Source: a virus
Length of the DNA stretch: 36,321 nucleotides
IMG/VR virus record: IMGVR_UViG_3300036761_002156
Span: 1-36,321 of that record
Strand: one strand, 5' to 3'
In this document: in pieces, positions 28,811 to 35,535 of the stretch
How the letters are laid out: each line of letters starts with the position of its first letter
Position numbering within the stretch: position 1 is the stretch's first letter
Program-made: the position numbers and the translations under genes
The notes under the pieces: model-generated
Told to the model about the DNA's origin: nothing
The model's database searches: none
The model's input: the letters and a program-made list of their open reading frames with translations, nothing else

Positions 28811-28841
28811 AGCTTAGAGCTTAGAACTTGGAGCTTAGATT
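28811..28841. repeat. Spacer repeat, family B, cut by the IS insertion
   Basis: AGCTTAGAGCTTAGAACTTGG then GAGCTTAGATT. The final TTAGATT (28835-28841) is the left copy of the target duplication of the IS1595-type element. Confidence 0.75.
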
Positions 28842-28864
28842 GGGGCATGGAGGAGTGAACAGTC

Positions 28865-29215
28865 ATGCTTGCACCAGAAGCTATCGCCACCATCGAAAAG
28901 GGGATCGAGCAGCCTTGGAACGCGACGGAGGCAGAGCATCGTCGCTGGATTCGCTGGTTGCTTGAAGAGCGTCGAATGCAGGGCGCGGTACTGAACAACA
29001 TGATGGACAACCTGCTTCGGGAGCACGATATTACTACCACTCTCGGACGCGCCCTGAGCAAGGTTTTGGCGTGGATGACCAATGTAAATACCGCAGAACC
29101 TCGGGAAATCGCCGCCGTCGTTATTGAGGCCCTCAAGGCCGCTGGGCATGATGCCAAAACCCTTGATGCCGCAGCCGTTGCTATGCTTGCAGGCGCGGCA
29201 CACATCGGAGAATGA
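28865..29215 (+). CDS. IS passenger gene, hypothetical
   Basis: 116 residues from ATG 28865, with GGAGGAG 9 bp upstream. Almost entirely helical (IEKGIEQPWNATEAEHRRWI, AVLNNMMDNLLREHDITTTL, REIAAVVIEALKAAGHDAKT). No family recognised. It lies inside the element limits, 3 bp before the transposase start, so it is probably co-expressed with it. Confidence 0.6.
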   Translation: MLAPEAIATIEKGIEQPWNATEAEHRRWIRWLLEERRMQGAVLNNMMDNLLREHDITTTLGRALSKVLAWMTNVNTAEPREIAAVVIEALKAAGHDAKTLDAAAVAMLAGAAHIGE

Positions 29216-29218
29216 GCC

Positions 29219-30175
29219 ATGAACCCCGAAACCCTGCTTGCCGCCGTCCGATACTTCGCTGACCTGGAAATCTGCGATCGCTATATGCGGTCGATCAAGT
29301 GGCCTGACGGCAAGGTGGTCTGCCCGCACTGTGGAAGCGATAGGGTTGCCGACCGGCCGGGCCGGCACAAGTTGCGGTGCAAAGACTGTCGGAAAGACTT
29401 CAGCTACAAGGTCGGCACCATCTTTGAGGATTCGCCCCTCGGACTGGATAAGTGGTTTGTCGCCGTCTGGGTTATCGCCAACTGCCGGAACGGGATCAGC
29501 AGCCATGAAGTAGGCCGGGCGTTGGGCGTCACTCAGAAAACGGCGTGGTTCATGCTCCATCGAATCCGGCTGGCGATGGAGTGCAAATCGTTCGACAAGT
29601 TTGACGGGCCGGCTGAGGCCGACACGTCCTACATCGGCGGCCTGGCTGAGAACATGCATGCCAAGCGGCGGGAGAAGGTAATCAAGGGCCGTGGGGCAGT
29701 CGGCAAGACGGCCGTGCATGGCGTTGTACAGCGAAGCATAGGCGATGATCCTAGCCAAGTCCGGGCAAGCGTCATCGGGTCCGAAACCGCTCAGAGCCTC
29801 TTGCGTGAGGTTCGGGCGGCCGTTGCTCCCGGCGGGCAAGTCTACACCGATTCGGCCCATGCGTATGGCGACTTGTGTCTTACGCACTTTCACGACACTG
29901 TGAACCATGACGAGTGCTACGTTGACGGGGAGGCCCATACCAACACGGCCGAAAACTTTTGGTCGCTTTTGAAGCGGGCACTGAAGGGGACGTACATTCA
30001 CGTCGATCCGTTCCACCTTTTCCGCTACGTCGAGGAACAGGCGTTTCGGTTCAATAACCGCCTCAAGTCGGACTTCGAGCGGTTTCATCAGGCATTGCGT
30101 CAGGTGGTGGGCAAGCGGTTGACCTACCGCCAGCTTGCCGCAATTGGGGACACTGGCTTTATGGGGATCGAATAG
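29219..30175 (+). CDS. IS1595-family transposase
   Basis: 318 residues. An N-terminal zinc ribbon (C35-x2-C38, C54-x2-C57: VVCPHCGSDRV, LRCKDCRKDFS) is followed by GTIFEDSPLGLDKWFVAVW, the conserved family linker. The catalytic region has AEADTSYIGG (D135), VYTDSAHAYGDL (D211) and the third acidic/Asn position in NTAENFWSLLKR (E245/N246), then KGTYIHVDPFHLFRYVEEQAFRFNNR, which is the family's C-terminal signature. All expected motifs are intact, so the element may still be active. Confidence 0.93.
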   Translation: MNPETLLAAVRYFADLEICDRYMRSIKWPDGKVVCPHCGSDRVADRPGRHKLRCKDCRKDFSYKVGTIFEDSPLGLDKWFVAVWVIANCRNGISSHEVGRALGVTQKTAWFMLHRIRLAMECKSFDKFDGPAEADTSYIGGLAENMHAKRREKVIKGRGAVGKTAVHGVVQRSIGDDPSQVRASVIGSETAQSLLREVRAAVAPGGQVYTDSAHAYGDLCLTHFHDTVNHDECYVDGEAHTNTAENFWSLLKRALKGTYIHVDPFHLFRYVEEQAFRFNNRLKSDFERFHQALRQVVGKRLTYRQLAAIGDTGFMGIE

Positions 30176-30367
30176 ATGGATACTGAATATCACATTCTTT
30201 GTCGGGGTCCGAGCGAAAAGCGGGGCATGTTGCTGGCGGCTCAGAAGTACAGAACAAGGCTTCGTGTCCGTGCGTGCCGATACACGAATGAAGCCGCCAA
30301 ACGTCAGTTGAACCGCCTTCGTGCAGACTACCCCGGTTTTCTGTTTAAGCTGGTCAAGGCACAGTAG
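30176..30367 (+). CDS. IS passenger gene, small basic protein
   Basis: 63 residues starting immediately after the transposase stop (MDTEYHILCRGPSEKRGMLL). Its RLRVRACRYTNEAAKRQLNRLRADYPGFLFKLV part is basic and helical. Unknown family. Probably translated by coupling with the transposase. Confidence 0.5.
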   Translation: MDTEYHILCRGPSEKRGMLLAAQKYRTRLRVRACRYTNEAAKRQLNRLRADYPGFLFKLVKAQ

Positions 30368-30376
30368 GGGGCGACA

Positions 30377-30688
30377 ATGGCAGGAAATTATGACTCCCAG
30401 CGGCAACGGGCGCGCTGGCGTGAAATCATTTACGATCTTCCCCTTGACGAGGTAATGCCCGCTGTTTGTCGGGAGCGGGGCTTGAACGGGGAGCGATGCG
30501 AACACGGTGTTGTGTTGGGTGATTGGTGCGAAGACTGCAACAAGGCATACAAGGAGGCTCGCCATGAAGCCGAATACGAAGAAACCCAAGGGGTTCAAGG
30601 CGTTCGACGCCTTGGCCCGGAAGCTGGTCCAAGTCCCGAAAAAGGAAGTGGAGCGCCGCGAGAAGCGGAGGAAGAAACGCGGGAGTAA
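30377..30688 (+). CDS. IS passenger gene with CxxC-type motif (3' half uncertain)
   Basis: The first about 65 residues are gene-like (RARWREIIYDLPLDEVMPAV, CEHGVVLGDWCEDCNKAYKEA with a C/C-x2-C cluster). From 30564 on, a second gene in another frame overlaps it and has the better evidence, so the last 40 residues here may be real overlap or the true gene may be shorter. GGGGGCG lies before the ATG. Confidence 0.45.
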   Translation: MAGNYDSQRQRARWREIIYDLPLDEVMPAVCRERGLNGERCEHGVVLGDWCEDCNKAYKEARHEAEYEETQGVQGVRRLGPEAGPSPEKGSGAPREAEEETRE

Positions 30689-30692
30689 GTGA
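30564..30692 (+). CDS. Small conserved basic protein (42 residues)
   Basis: Starts at ATG 30564 with AAGGAGG 6 bp upstream, a strong signal inside the preceding frame. MKPNTKKPKGFKAFDALARKLVQVPKKEVERREKR is described in parts: the pattern F-x-x-F-x-x-L-x-x-K-L-(V/L)-x-VPK-x-E(V/I)-x-x-R-E recurs in small bacterial proteins located beside phage or IS genes. Function unknown. Confidence 0.6.
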   Translation: MKPNTKKPKGFKAFDALARKLVQVPKKEVERREKRRKKRGSK

Positions 30693-30768
30693 AAAATTGG
30701 ACGCATCGGTCAACCCGTTCGGATTTCTGCCCTATGGGGCTTCAAGTAAGTCAATGCCCTTAGATTCA

Positions 30769-32454
30769 ATGGCGACAGCTACCAGGCAGCGAAAGAGGCG
30801 GCCGCGCGACGGCACGACAAAGGGACGCTTCGACATCCCGATCGGCCTGCGCGGAGCGGCGGGCGAGCGGAACAACATCGTCATCGACCTGCACCGCGAG
30901 GGCGAATTCTGGTACCGCGGCTACTCCGCGAGCGGCAAAGACTTCTCTTTCGCCGTGAAGGCGGGCCCCGCTCTGCGATTTGCCAGCCGCGAGACCGCGA
31001 TCGGCGCGGCCTGCGCCAGCATCTTGGCCGGCCTGCTGCGGGCCATGGAGTCGGCGTCCACCACGGAGCAGTCGCGGGATATGATCCGCCAGGTCGCGAT
31101 TGACGTGCGCAAGTTCCGCCAGAAACACGAGAAGGGCTCGACGCCGGCCCGCCTGGTCGGCGAGCTTTCCGGCGCGCTGGCAAACGCCAACCGCAAGACG
31201 CCGGATACGGCGGAGCCAAAGGTCCAAGGTCCAAGGTCCAAGGTCCAACCGCCGCCGAAGTCGGCGCGGACCAACGAGCACGGCGTGGTGATCAGTCCCA
31301 AAACGATTCGCGTGAGCCTGCCAAAATCGTACAAGGCCAAGGCCAGCGTCGAAGTCGCATACCTGGTAGGGCCCGGCAAGCCGGGATGGCGGGCGGAGTT
31401 TGACACCCAGTGTCGGGTCGGCTCGATGTGCCATTCGCTGTCGCCGATAAGAGGCAGCAGCACGCCCCATGCAACTGAACAGGCTGCCGTCTCCGATGGC
31501 TTGGAGCGGCTCGCGCAGTTTTGGGACGCTCACGGCGATCGGCATGGCGCCAATGCCGACCGGAAGCGGTCCACGGCGATCGCCCGCGAGGTGCGGATCT
31601 TCCGCATCGACTGGCTCATGCGCCATAAGGTGGCCTCGCCGGGATCGGCGATAGCCGCGGCCGCGGAAGGGTCAAGGTCCAAGGTCCGCGGCATTGCCGT
31701 GCAACAACAGCCGCTGCCCGGCGAGGATGGTCCCCTCTGCGTCGGCGATCGCAAGCGCCTGGCGCTGCTGGAAAAGATCATCGACGATCGCAAGGAGGCG
31801 TTTCGCGAGCTGGGGGAGGCCCTAGCCGAGATCCGCGACAGGCGATTCTACCGAGAAACGCACGAAACGTTCGAGGCCTACTGCCGCGAGCGATTCGGAT
31901 TCGGAAAGGCAGAAGCCTACGACAAGATCAAGGCGGCCGGCGTGGCGAAGTCCGTGCTCCCCGTGGTGACCAGGCTGAAGCTGCCGGCGCCCATCGAAGA
32001 TCACCTCAAGGCGCTGGCGCCCGTCGCGGAGGAGGCTGACCGCAGGGCCATTTATGAGGCGGCCGCCAAGCGGGCGAAGAAAGAAGGCGTGCCCATCACC
32101 GGCAGGCTGCTGCGCGAAGAGCGGCGCACCTACGAGACAGCGCCGGAGGACCTGGAACGCGGCAAGTTCGCGCGCGGGCCCAAGAAGGCCCCGACACTGC
32201 CCACTGACCACTCCCCACTGCCCACTGCCGCCGGGGGTCCGCTGGTCACATTGCCGGCACCTCCGCGCGGACTTGCCGACGCCGCGGCACTGGCCTGGAC
32301 TGACGGCGTCGCCAACCTGACGGCCTTGGCGCGGACGCTGGCGTGGGAATACTCCGCGGATGGCCGCGCGGTGGCCACGCTCTTGATTTGCCTGGCTTTC
32401 GAGGTCGCCCCGGCCGCGGCACACGCAGAGGTAACTCGGAGGTCGAAGGCGTGA
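30769..32454 (+). CDS. ParB/DUF3102-like DNA-binding protein with in-frame spacer repeats
   Basis: 561 residues from ATG 30769. The codons upstream of 30769 belong to the IS, and the target duplication ends 3 bp before this ATG, so the insertion removed the original upstream region. N-terminal part: RFDIPIGLRGAAGERNNIVIDLHREGEFWYRGYS, a beta-type domain. The C-terminal half: RLALLEKIIDDRKEAFRELGEALAEIRDRRFYRETHETFEAYCRERFGFGKAEAYDKI, a DNA-binding helical domain common in phage and plasmid proteins (described in parts). Repeat-encoded segments lie at KVQGPRSKVQPPPK (31216-31250), GSRSKVRG (about 31669) and LPTDHSPLPTAAG (about 32198). Likely acts in DNA binding or partition. Confidence 0.62.
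   Translation: MATATRQRKRRPRDGTTKGRFDIPIGLRGAAGERNNIVIDLHREGEFWYRGYSASGKDFSFAVKAGPALRFASRETAIGAACASILAGLLRAMESASTTEQSRDMIRQVAIDVRKFRQKHEKGSTPARLVGELSGALANANRKTPDTAEPKVQGPRSKVQPPPKSARTNEHGVVISPKTIRVSLPKSYKAKASVEVAYLVGPGKPGWRAEFDTQCRVGSMCHSLSPIRGSSTPHATEQAAVSDGLERLAQFWDAHGDRHGANADRKRSTAIAREVRIFRIDWLMRHKVASPGSAIAAAAEGSRSKVRGIAVQQQPLPGEDGPLCVGDRKRLALLEKIIDDRKEAFRELGEALAEIRDRRFYRETHETFEAYCRERFGFGKAEAYDKIKAAGVAKSVLPVVTRLKLPAPIEDHLKALAPVAEEADRRAIYEAAAKRAKKEGVPITGRLLREERRTYETAPEDLERGKFARGPKKAPTLPTDHSPLPTAAGGPLVTLPAPPRGLADAAALAWTDGVANLTALARTLAWEYSADGRAVATLLICLAFEVAPAAAHAEVTRRSKA
31214..31246 (+). repeat. Family B repeat inside the coding sequence
   Basis: AAGGTCCAAGGTCCAAGGTCC in frame, encoding the KVQGPRSKVQ stretch between two domains. 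Confidence 0.8.
32196..32231 (+). repeat. Family A repeat inside the coding sequence
   Basis: ACTGCCCACTGACCACTCCC and following units in frame, encoding LPTDHSPLPT. Confidence 0.8.
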
Positions 32455-32639
32455 AGGTTCAACCTCCAAGACGAATGCGGGACTGGCTTGGCGCTCAGGT
32501 CGAGTTGCTGCGGGACATCGCCGCTCCCGGAGGTATCGGCCGCGGCGGCGAGGGCGCCCGGGTCATTCCGACGGCGCCGTCCAGGGCGGCGGATTCGGGC
32601 CGAGGACTTTCTCGAACAGTGGAAGGTGATCGTACCTGA
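32451..32639 (+). CDS. Short overlapping frame before the methyltransferase (possibly frameshifted gene)
   Basis: GTG 32451 overlaps the preceding TGA. The first half reads MRDWLGAQVELLRDIAAPGG, like a family of small phage proteins that begin KFLGxxVxLLR; the continuation expected for that family (RRIRAEDFLEQW) is found in the +1 frame, which runs on into the methyltransferase. Either the short frame is a 62-residue product or a frameshift breaks or joins two genes here. Confidence 0.35.
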   Translation: MKVQPPRRMRDWLGAQVELLRDIAAPGGIGRGGEGARVIPTAPSRAADSGRGLSRTVEGDRT

Positions 32640-32649
32640 AGGGACATCC

Positions 32650-33519
32650 GTGACCACGCAGCGGCGAGGCCGGCGGTATGTGACAGCCCGGGCGGTCACG
32701 CGAACCGTGACCGTGCCGGCGGCGCTGGTACTCTCGCTTTTTCCCGGCGTGGATCTCCTGGGGCGCGCCTTCGGGCAGGCGGGTTTTTGCGTCGTGACGG
32801 GCCCCGAGCTGTTGTTCGGCTCGCGGGTGGAAGATTTCCGAGGTTTGGCCGGCCGCTTCGACGGCATCATCGCCGGCCCGCCCTGCCAGGACTTTTCCTC
32901 GGCCCGCCGCAACGAGCCCACCGGGGACGGCGTGCGCTTGCTGCGGGAGTTCTTGCGCGTCGTCGCCGAATGTCGCCCCACCTGGTGGCTGGCGGAGAAC
33001 GTCCCCGCGGTTCCAGATTTGCGACTCGACGGCTACCAAGTGCAGAGATTCGACCTTTGGGACGTGGAATGCGGCGGCATCCAGGCACGCTGCCGGCACA
33101 TCCAGTTTGGACACCGGAGCGGCTGGATTCTCCGGCCCAAGCGGCGCCAGCTCAGTCACACCGGAATGGTCCGTTTCGCCGTGACCGGGCGATCGGCGAT
33201 CTTGGCCTCGCAATACGGCGAGCGATCGTTCCGGGAACACTGCCGCCGCCAGGGGTTAGAGGGCTCCTTCCGCGCGCCGGGACTGCGGCCGCGGCCCCTT
33301 TGGTGGGCGATCGGCAACGGCGTCCCGATGACGATGGGACGCACCCTCGCGGAGGCAGTTCTGAGTGCCGGGCCGCGCGACCCCGCGCGTGATTGTCTCT
33401 GCGGTTGTGGCCGCAGCATTTCAGGCCGACGAATCAACGCGAGGCACGCAACGCCGGCATGTCGCAAACGGATGGAGCGGCTGCGCCGGGGAGCCCGCTA
33501 CGTGGTCACCTATCCGTGA
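32650..33519 (+). CDS. Cytosine-5 DNA methyltransferase (phage type)
   Basis: 289 residues from GTG 32650, with GAAGGGA 5 bp upstream; the frame is open further upstream to 32488, so the true N-terminus is uncertain. Motif I is LFPGVDLLGRAFGQAGF, motif IV GPPCQDFSSAR with the catalytic Cys (C79), motif VI AENVPA; the end has PLWWAIGNGVPMTMG like motif X. It is smaller than typical restriction-associated enzymes and has a short target-recognition region (residues 130-240). A C-terminal Cys block (CLCGCGRS...C) follows. No restriction enzyme is nearby, so it is probably an orphan protecting or marking phage DNA. Confidence 0.82.
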   Translation: MTTQRRGRRYVTARAVTRTVTVPAALVLSLFPGVDLLGRAFGQAGFCVVTGPELLFGSRVEDFRGLAGRFDGIIAGPPCQDFSSARRNEPTGDGVRLLREFLRVVAECRPTWWLAENVPAVPDLRLDGYQVQRFDLWDVECGGIQARCRHIQFGHRSGWILRPKRRQLSHTGMVRFAVTGRSAILASQYGERSFREHCRRQGLEGSFRAPGLRPRPLWWAIGNGVPMTMGRTLAEAVLSAGPRDPARDCLCGCGRSISGRRINARHATPACRKRMERLRRGARYVVTYP

Positions 33520-33662
33520 CCGGTCCTGTCACGCTTGGCGTGACTCTGCCAGACGGGGTCACAGCGCCCATGGCGCCATAGCTCACGCACGGAGTCACCG
33601 TTGGCACGACCTTCCGGCGGGCCGCGGCCGTGTCACGGAAGCGTGACCGCACGTGGAGTCAC
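33505..33662. repeat. Array of nine GTCAC/GTGAC words
   Basis: Positions 33505, 33516, 33528, 33540, 33558, 33594, 33632, 33643, 33658. The first four are spaced 11, 12 and 12 bp, about one helical turn. More copies lie at the 5' end of the methyltransferase gene (32650, 32680, 32695, 32707, 32794) and at 33155 and 33181. Confidence 0.8.
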
Positions 33663-33880
33663 GAACGATGGGGGCCTCTGTCGCGAGCCCTGGCCCCCGG
33701 CCCCTGATCTCCGGCCCCTGGTTCCTCTCGCCTGGCCGATCGCCGCCTGCGCCTCCGCGGATCGGCGTAGGCCCTGGACCTTGGACGTTGAACCTTCGGC
33801 CTTCTGCGGCGCGGCCGCTGCACCCAGATGCCGGCCCCGATCAGGGCCACGGTGAGCAGGAGCAGTCCGATGCCAAACAT
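33659..33880 (-). CDS. Small membrane protein, minus strand (repeat-derived tail)
   Basis: 73 residues. Only MFGIGLLLLTVALIGAGIWV (residues 1-20) looks gene-like, a clear membrane segment followed by basic residues. Everything after residue about 25 is encoded by family B and D repeats in antisense (KVQRPRSR, GPGARARDRG). There is no strong ribosome-binding site. It may be a real short protein whose end has grown into the repeats. Confidence 0.4.
   Translation of the reverse strand: MFGIGLLLLTVALIGAGIWVQRPRRRRPKVQRPRSRAYADPRRRRRRSARREEPGAGDQGPGARARDRGPHRS
33686..33802. repeat. Spacer repeats, families D and B
   Basis: GGCCCCCGGCCCCTGATCTC-type units at 33690-33722 and CCTGGACCTTGGACGTTGAAC at about 33772-33794. 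Confidence 0.65.
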
Positions 33881-33903
33881 GCCGTGATGCTACCTGAGTT
33901 TTT

Positions 33904-33927
33904 GGAAAACCCCATCGGGGTTTTTGC
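33904..33927. terminator. Bidirectional intrinsic terminator, copy 1
   Basis: AAAACCCC-ATC-GGGGTTTT (33906-33924) with T-runs on both strands. Confidence 0.75.
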
Positions 33928-33969
33928 GCAGAACAGGTTGCGCCGCGGCCCCGATGCTGCCTGAGTTTT

Positions 33970-33994
33970 CAGAAAACCCCATCGGGGTTTTCTG
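33970..33994. terminator. Bidirectional intrinsic terminator, copy 2
   Basis: CAGAAAACCCC-ATC-GGGGTTTTCTG is a perfect inverted repeat. Both copies are preceded by GATGCTRCCTGAGTTTT, so the whole unit is a tandem duplication. It lies just after the stop of the minus-strand gene ending at 34005. Confidence 0.78.
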
Positions 33995-34004
33995 ACCGAT
34001 CGCC

Positions 34005-34787
34005 TTACGCCGCAACCGCTTGCGGCACAGTTTGCGCGACCTGAATTCGCTCGTCGCAGGCGGTCCGCAGCTCTTCGAGCTGCTCGCGGCTGAGGCCGCC
34101 CAGGCTGCGCAGGATCCGCGGCAGGCTGCTCTTCTTGCGGCGGGCCTTCGGCTTGCGCGGCGGCCGAATCTCGCGCACCGCCTGGTGCACCGCCGCGGCC
34201 GAAAGCCGCTCGGGCTGGATGCGCTGCCAAAGGGCGATCGTGGCGTCGCGGTAACTGGTGCGGAGCGACCATTGGCCGTACTTATCGCGCCGGACAAGCG
34301 GCAGCAAGGCACGCAGCGTGGTGACCTGCACCTGCTCGGCTTCGGTCGGCCCCAACAGGCGGGCGACGTGGTAAATGCCGACGAACCGATTGACCCGCAC
34401 GGCCTCGCCGGCCAGCCCGTCAGCGGCCAGGGCGTCGTGGATGGCCTTTACCGCGCACGCGCGATCGGGTTGCACGCGCTCGGTCAACTGGCGGCGGATC
34501 CAGCGGTCAGCCAGGTCGCCCAGTTGAATCGCCGCGTGGGCGGCCTTGCGGTCGGCCGAGCGCCATTCGGCGACCAGCGCGTCGAGGGTGAGCGTCTTGG
34601 GTTGCAATCTTTCCACAGGCGGCCTGATTCCCGCGCCCAGCAGTAAAGCTGCCGGGTCGGCCGCGGGCACCGCCGCGGCCGACCCGTCGTACATCCGGGA
34701 AGGAGTCTGCTCTACGCCCGGCGTGGGCGATTTCTGCGCGGTGTGAATCAGCGGAGATTGGCGGCGAAGACCGAAGAAGCCTGCCAT
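34005..34787 (-). CDS. Conserved hypothetical protein, minus strand (DNA-binding-like)
   Basis: 260 residues from the ATG at 34787 (MAGFFGLRRQSPLIHTAQKS), with AAGGGA 7 bp upstream; longer frames upstream run through a hairpin and lack a better site. Mainly helical: LDALVAEWRSADRKAAHAAI, DRWIRRQLTERVQPDRACAV, then a basic stretch PPRKPKARRKKSSLPRILRS and a C-terminal coil LSREQLEELRTACDERIQVA. The middle segment with VGIYHVARLLGPTEAEQVQV and WSLRTSYRDATIALWQRI resembles, in style, the helical DNA-binding part of the protein at 30769, but I cannot align them. It ends at the twin terminators. Possibly a partition or regulatory protein. Confidence 0.6.
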   Translation of the reverse strand: MAGFFGLRRQSPLIHTAQKSPTPGVEQTPSRMYDGSAAAVPAADPAALLLGAGIRPPVERLQPKTLTLDALVAEWRSADRKAAHAAIQLGDLADRWIRRQLTERVQPDRACAVKAIHDALAADGLAGEAVRVNRFVGIYHVARLLGPTEAEQVQVTTLRALLPLVRRDKYGQWSLRTSYRDATIALWQRIQPERLSAAAVHQAVREIRPPRKPKARRKKSSLPRILRSLGGLSREQLEELRTACDERIQVAQTVPQAVAA

Positions 34788-35297
34788 AGGTGATCCCTTT
34801 CGGGGCGATTTCGCAGGGTAAAGATGAGGCGCGTGCCGGCCGGGAGGCCCACGGCACGCGCCCGAGTGGAGTACCTCCCACGGGAGTTCGCATCGGCCCG
34901 CGCTCTGCGCCGACCGCACCATTTGCAGCGGGCCGGCCAGCGGATTTTTTCCTTCCCTGTCGCGCGGATTCGTTGCACCGCCTGGAACTGTGAGCTAGAG
35001 TTTCGCGCCTACGAAAGCCTTCCCGTCTACGGCGAGTATGGGCGAATCCGCCCGCGCCGGCAAATCCGTGAAACACGTCATTGACCTCCAAAGCCTACTA
35101 ATTAGACCTCCTCTCCGGCCGGATTGCGTGCCGGCGCGGGCTCGCGCGAGACAGCCCGCGCGGCACGCAGTCTCGAACCAAAGCGCGGCACCGGCACAGC
35201 CTCAGCGTAGATAACGGCGCGCCCGAATAAGCGGCGGCCGCGCGACGGCGGCGGGTGCTCGCGCCGAACCACCCTCCAAAAGCGAGGATCAATCGAG
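34788..35297. other. 510-bp gene-free gap with two strong hairpins
   Basis: GGCGCGTGCCG (34828-34838) and CGGCACGCGCC (34852-34862) form a perfect 11-bp stem in the 5' leader of the minus-strand gene. TGCGTGCCGGCGCGGGCT (35125-35142) and AGCCCGCGCGGCACGCA (35153-35169) form a 17-bp stem with one bulged base. No gene, promoter consensus or spacer repeat is supported here. It may hold divergent promoters, an ncRNA or a cis-acting site. Confidence 0.5.
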
Positions 35298-35489
35298 ATG
35301 TCCGCGACAGAGATATTGGCGGCCAAACTGGCCCAAGTGCAGGATCGCATCAACTCCCTGTACCGCACCAAGGACTCCATTGTCCGCGAGCTGGTCAAAG
35401 CCGCCCGCGCGCAAGCGGCGGATCACGAACAAGTGATCGACGCCGTGTTTGCCATGCCCCCGCAGGGGCGGCACTTCGACGGGGCCTGA
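35298..35489 (+). CDS. Small coiled-coil hypothetical protein
   Basis: 63 residues from ATG 35298 (MSATEILAAKLAQVQDRINS), GAGGATC upstream. Heptad-like helix LAAKLAQVQDRINSLYRTKDSIVRELVKAARAQ followed by FAMPPQGRHFDGA. No family recognised. Followed by a family B spacer that leads to the next gene's ATG. Confidence 0.55.
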   Translation: MSATEILAAKLAQVQDRINSLYRTKDSIVRELVKAARAQAADHEQVIDAVFAMPPQGRHFDGA

Positions 35490-35534
35490 ACCTGTCGGGC
35501 CTTGAACCTTGGACCTTGGACCTTGGACCTTTGC
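35488..35534. repeat. Spacer repeat, family B
   Basis: CCTTGAACCTTGGACCTTGG units directly before the SNase-like gene. Confidence 0.75.
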
Positions 35535-35535
35535 G

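Larger units (their letters stand above)
28842..30759 (+). mobile_element. IS1595-family element with passenger genes
   Basis: About 1.92 kb. Inverted ends GGGCATGGA (28843-28851) and, read inward on the other strand from 30759, GGGCATTGA agree at 8 of 9 positions. The flanks carry the same TTAGATT (28835-28841 and 30760-30766), a target duplication (the family typically makes 8 bp). It holds a transposase gene and four small genes with lower GC and different codon style from the phage genes. Confidence 0.7.

Noticed and set aside
28835-30706. 623-codon open frame on the minus strand
   Set aside because: It is antisense to the entire IS1595 transposase and passenger genes, whose motifs are unmistakable on the plus strand.
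33653-33964. 103-codon plus-strand frame downstream of the GTCAC array
   Set aside because: It runs through family D and B repeats and the terminator hairpin; no motif or ribosome-binding site.
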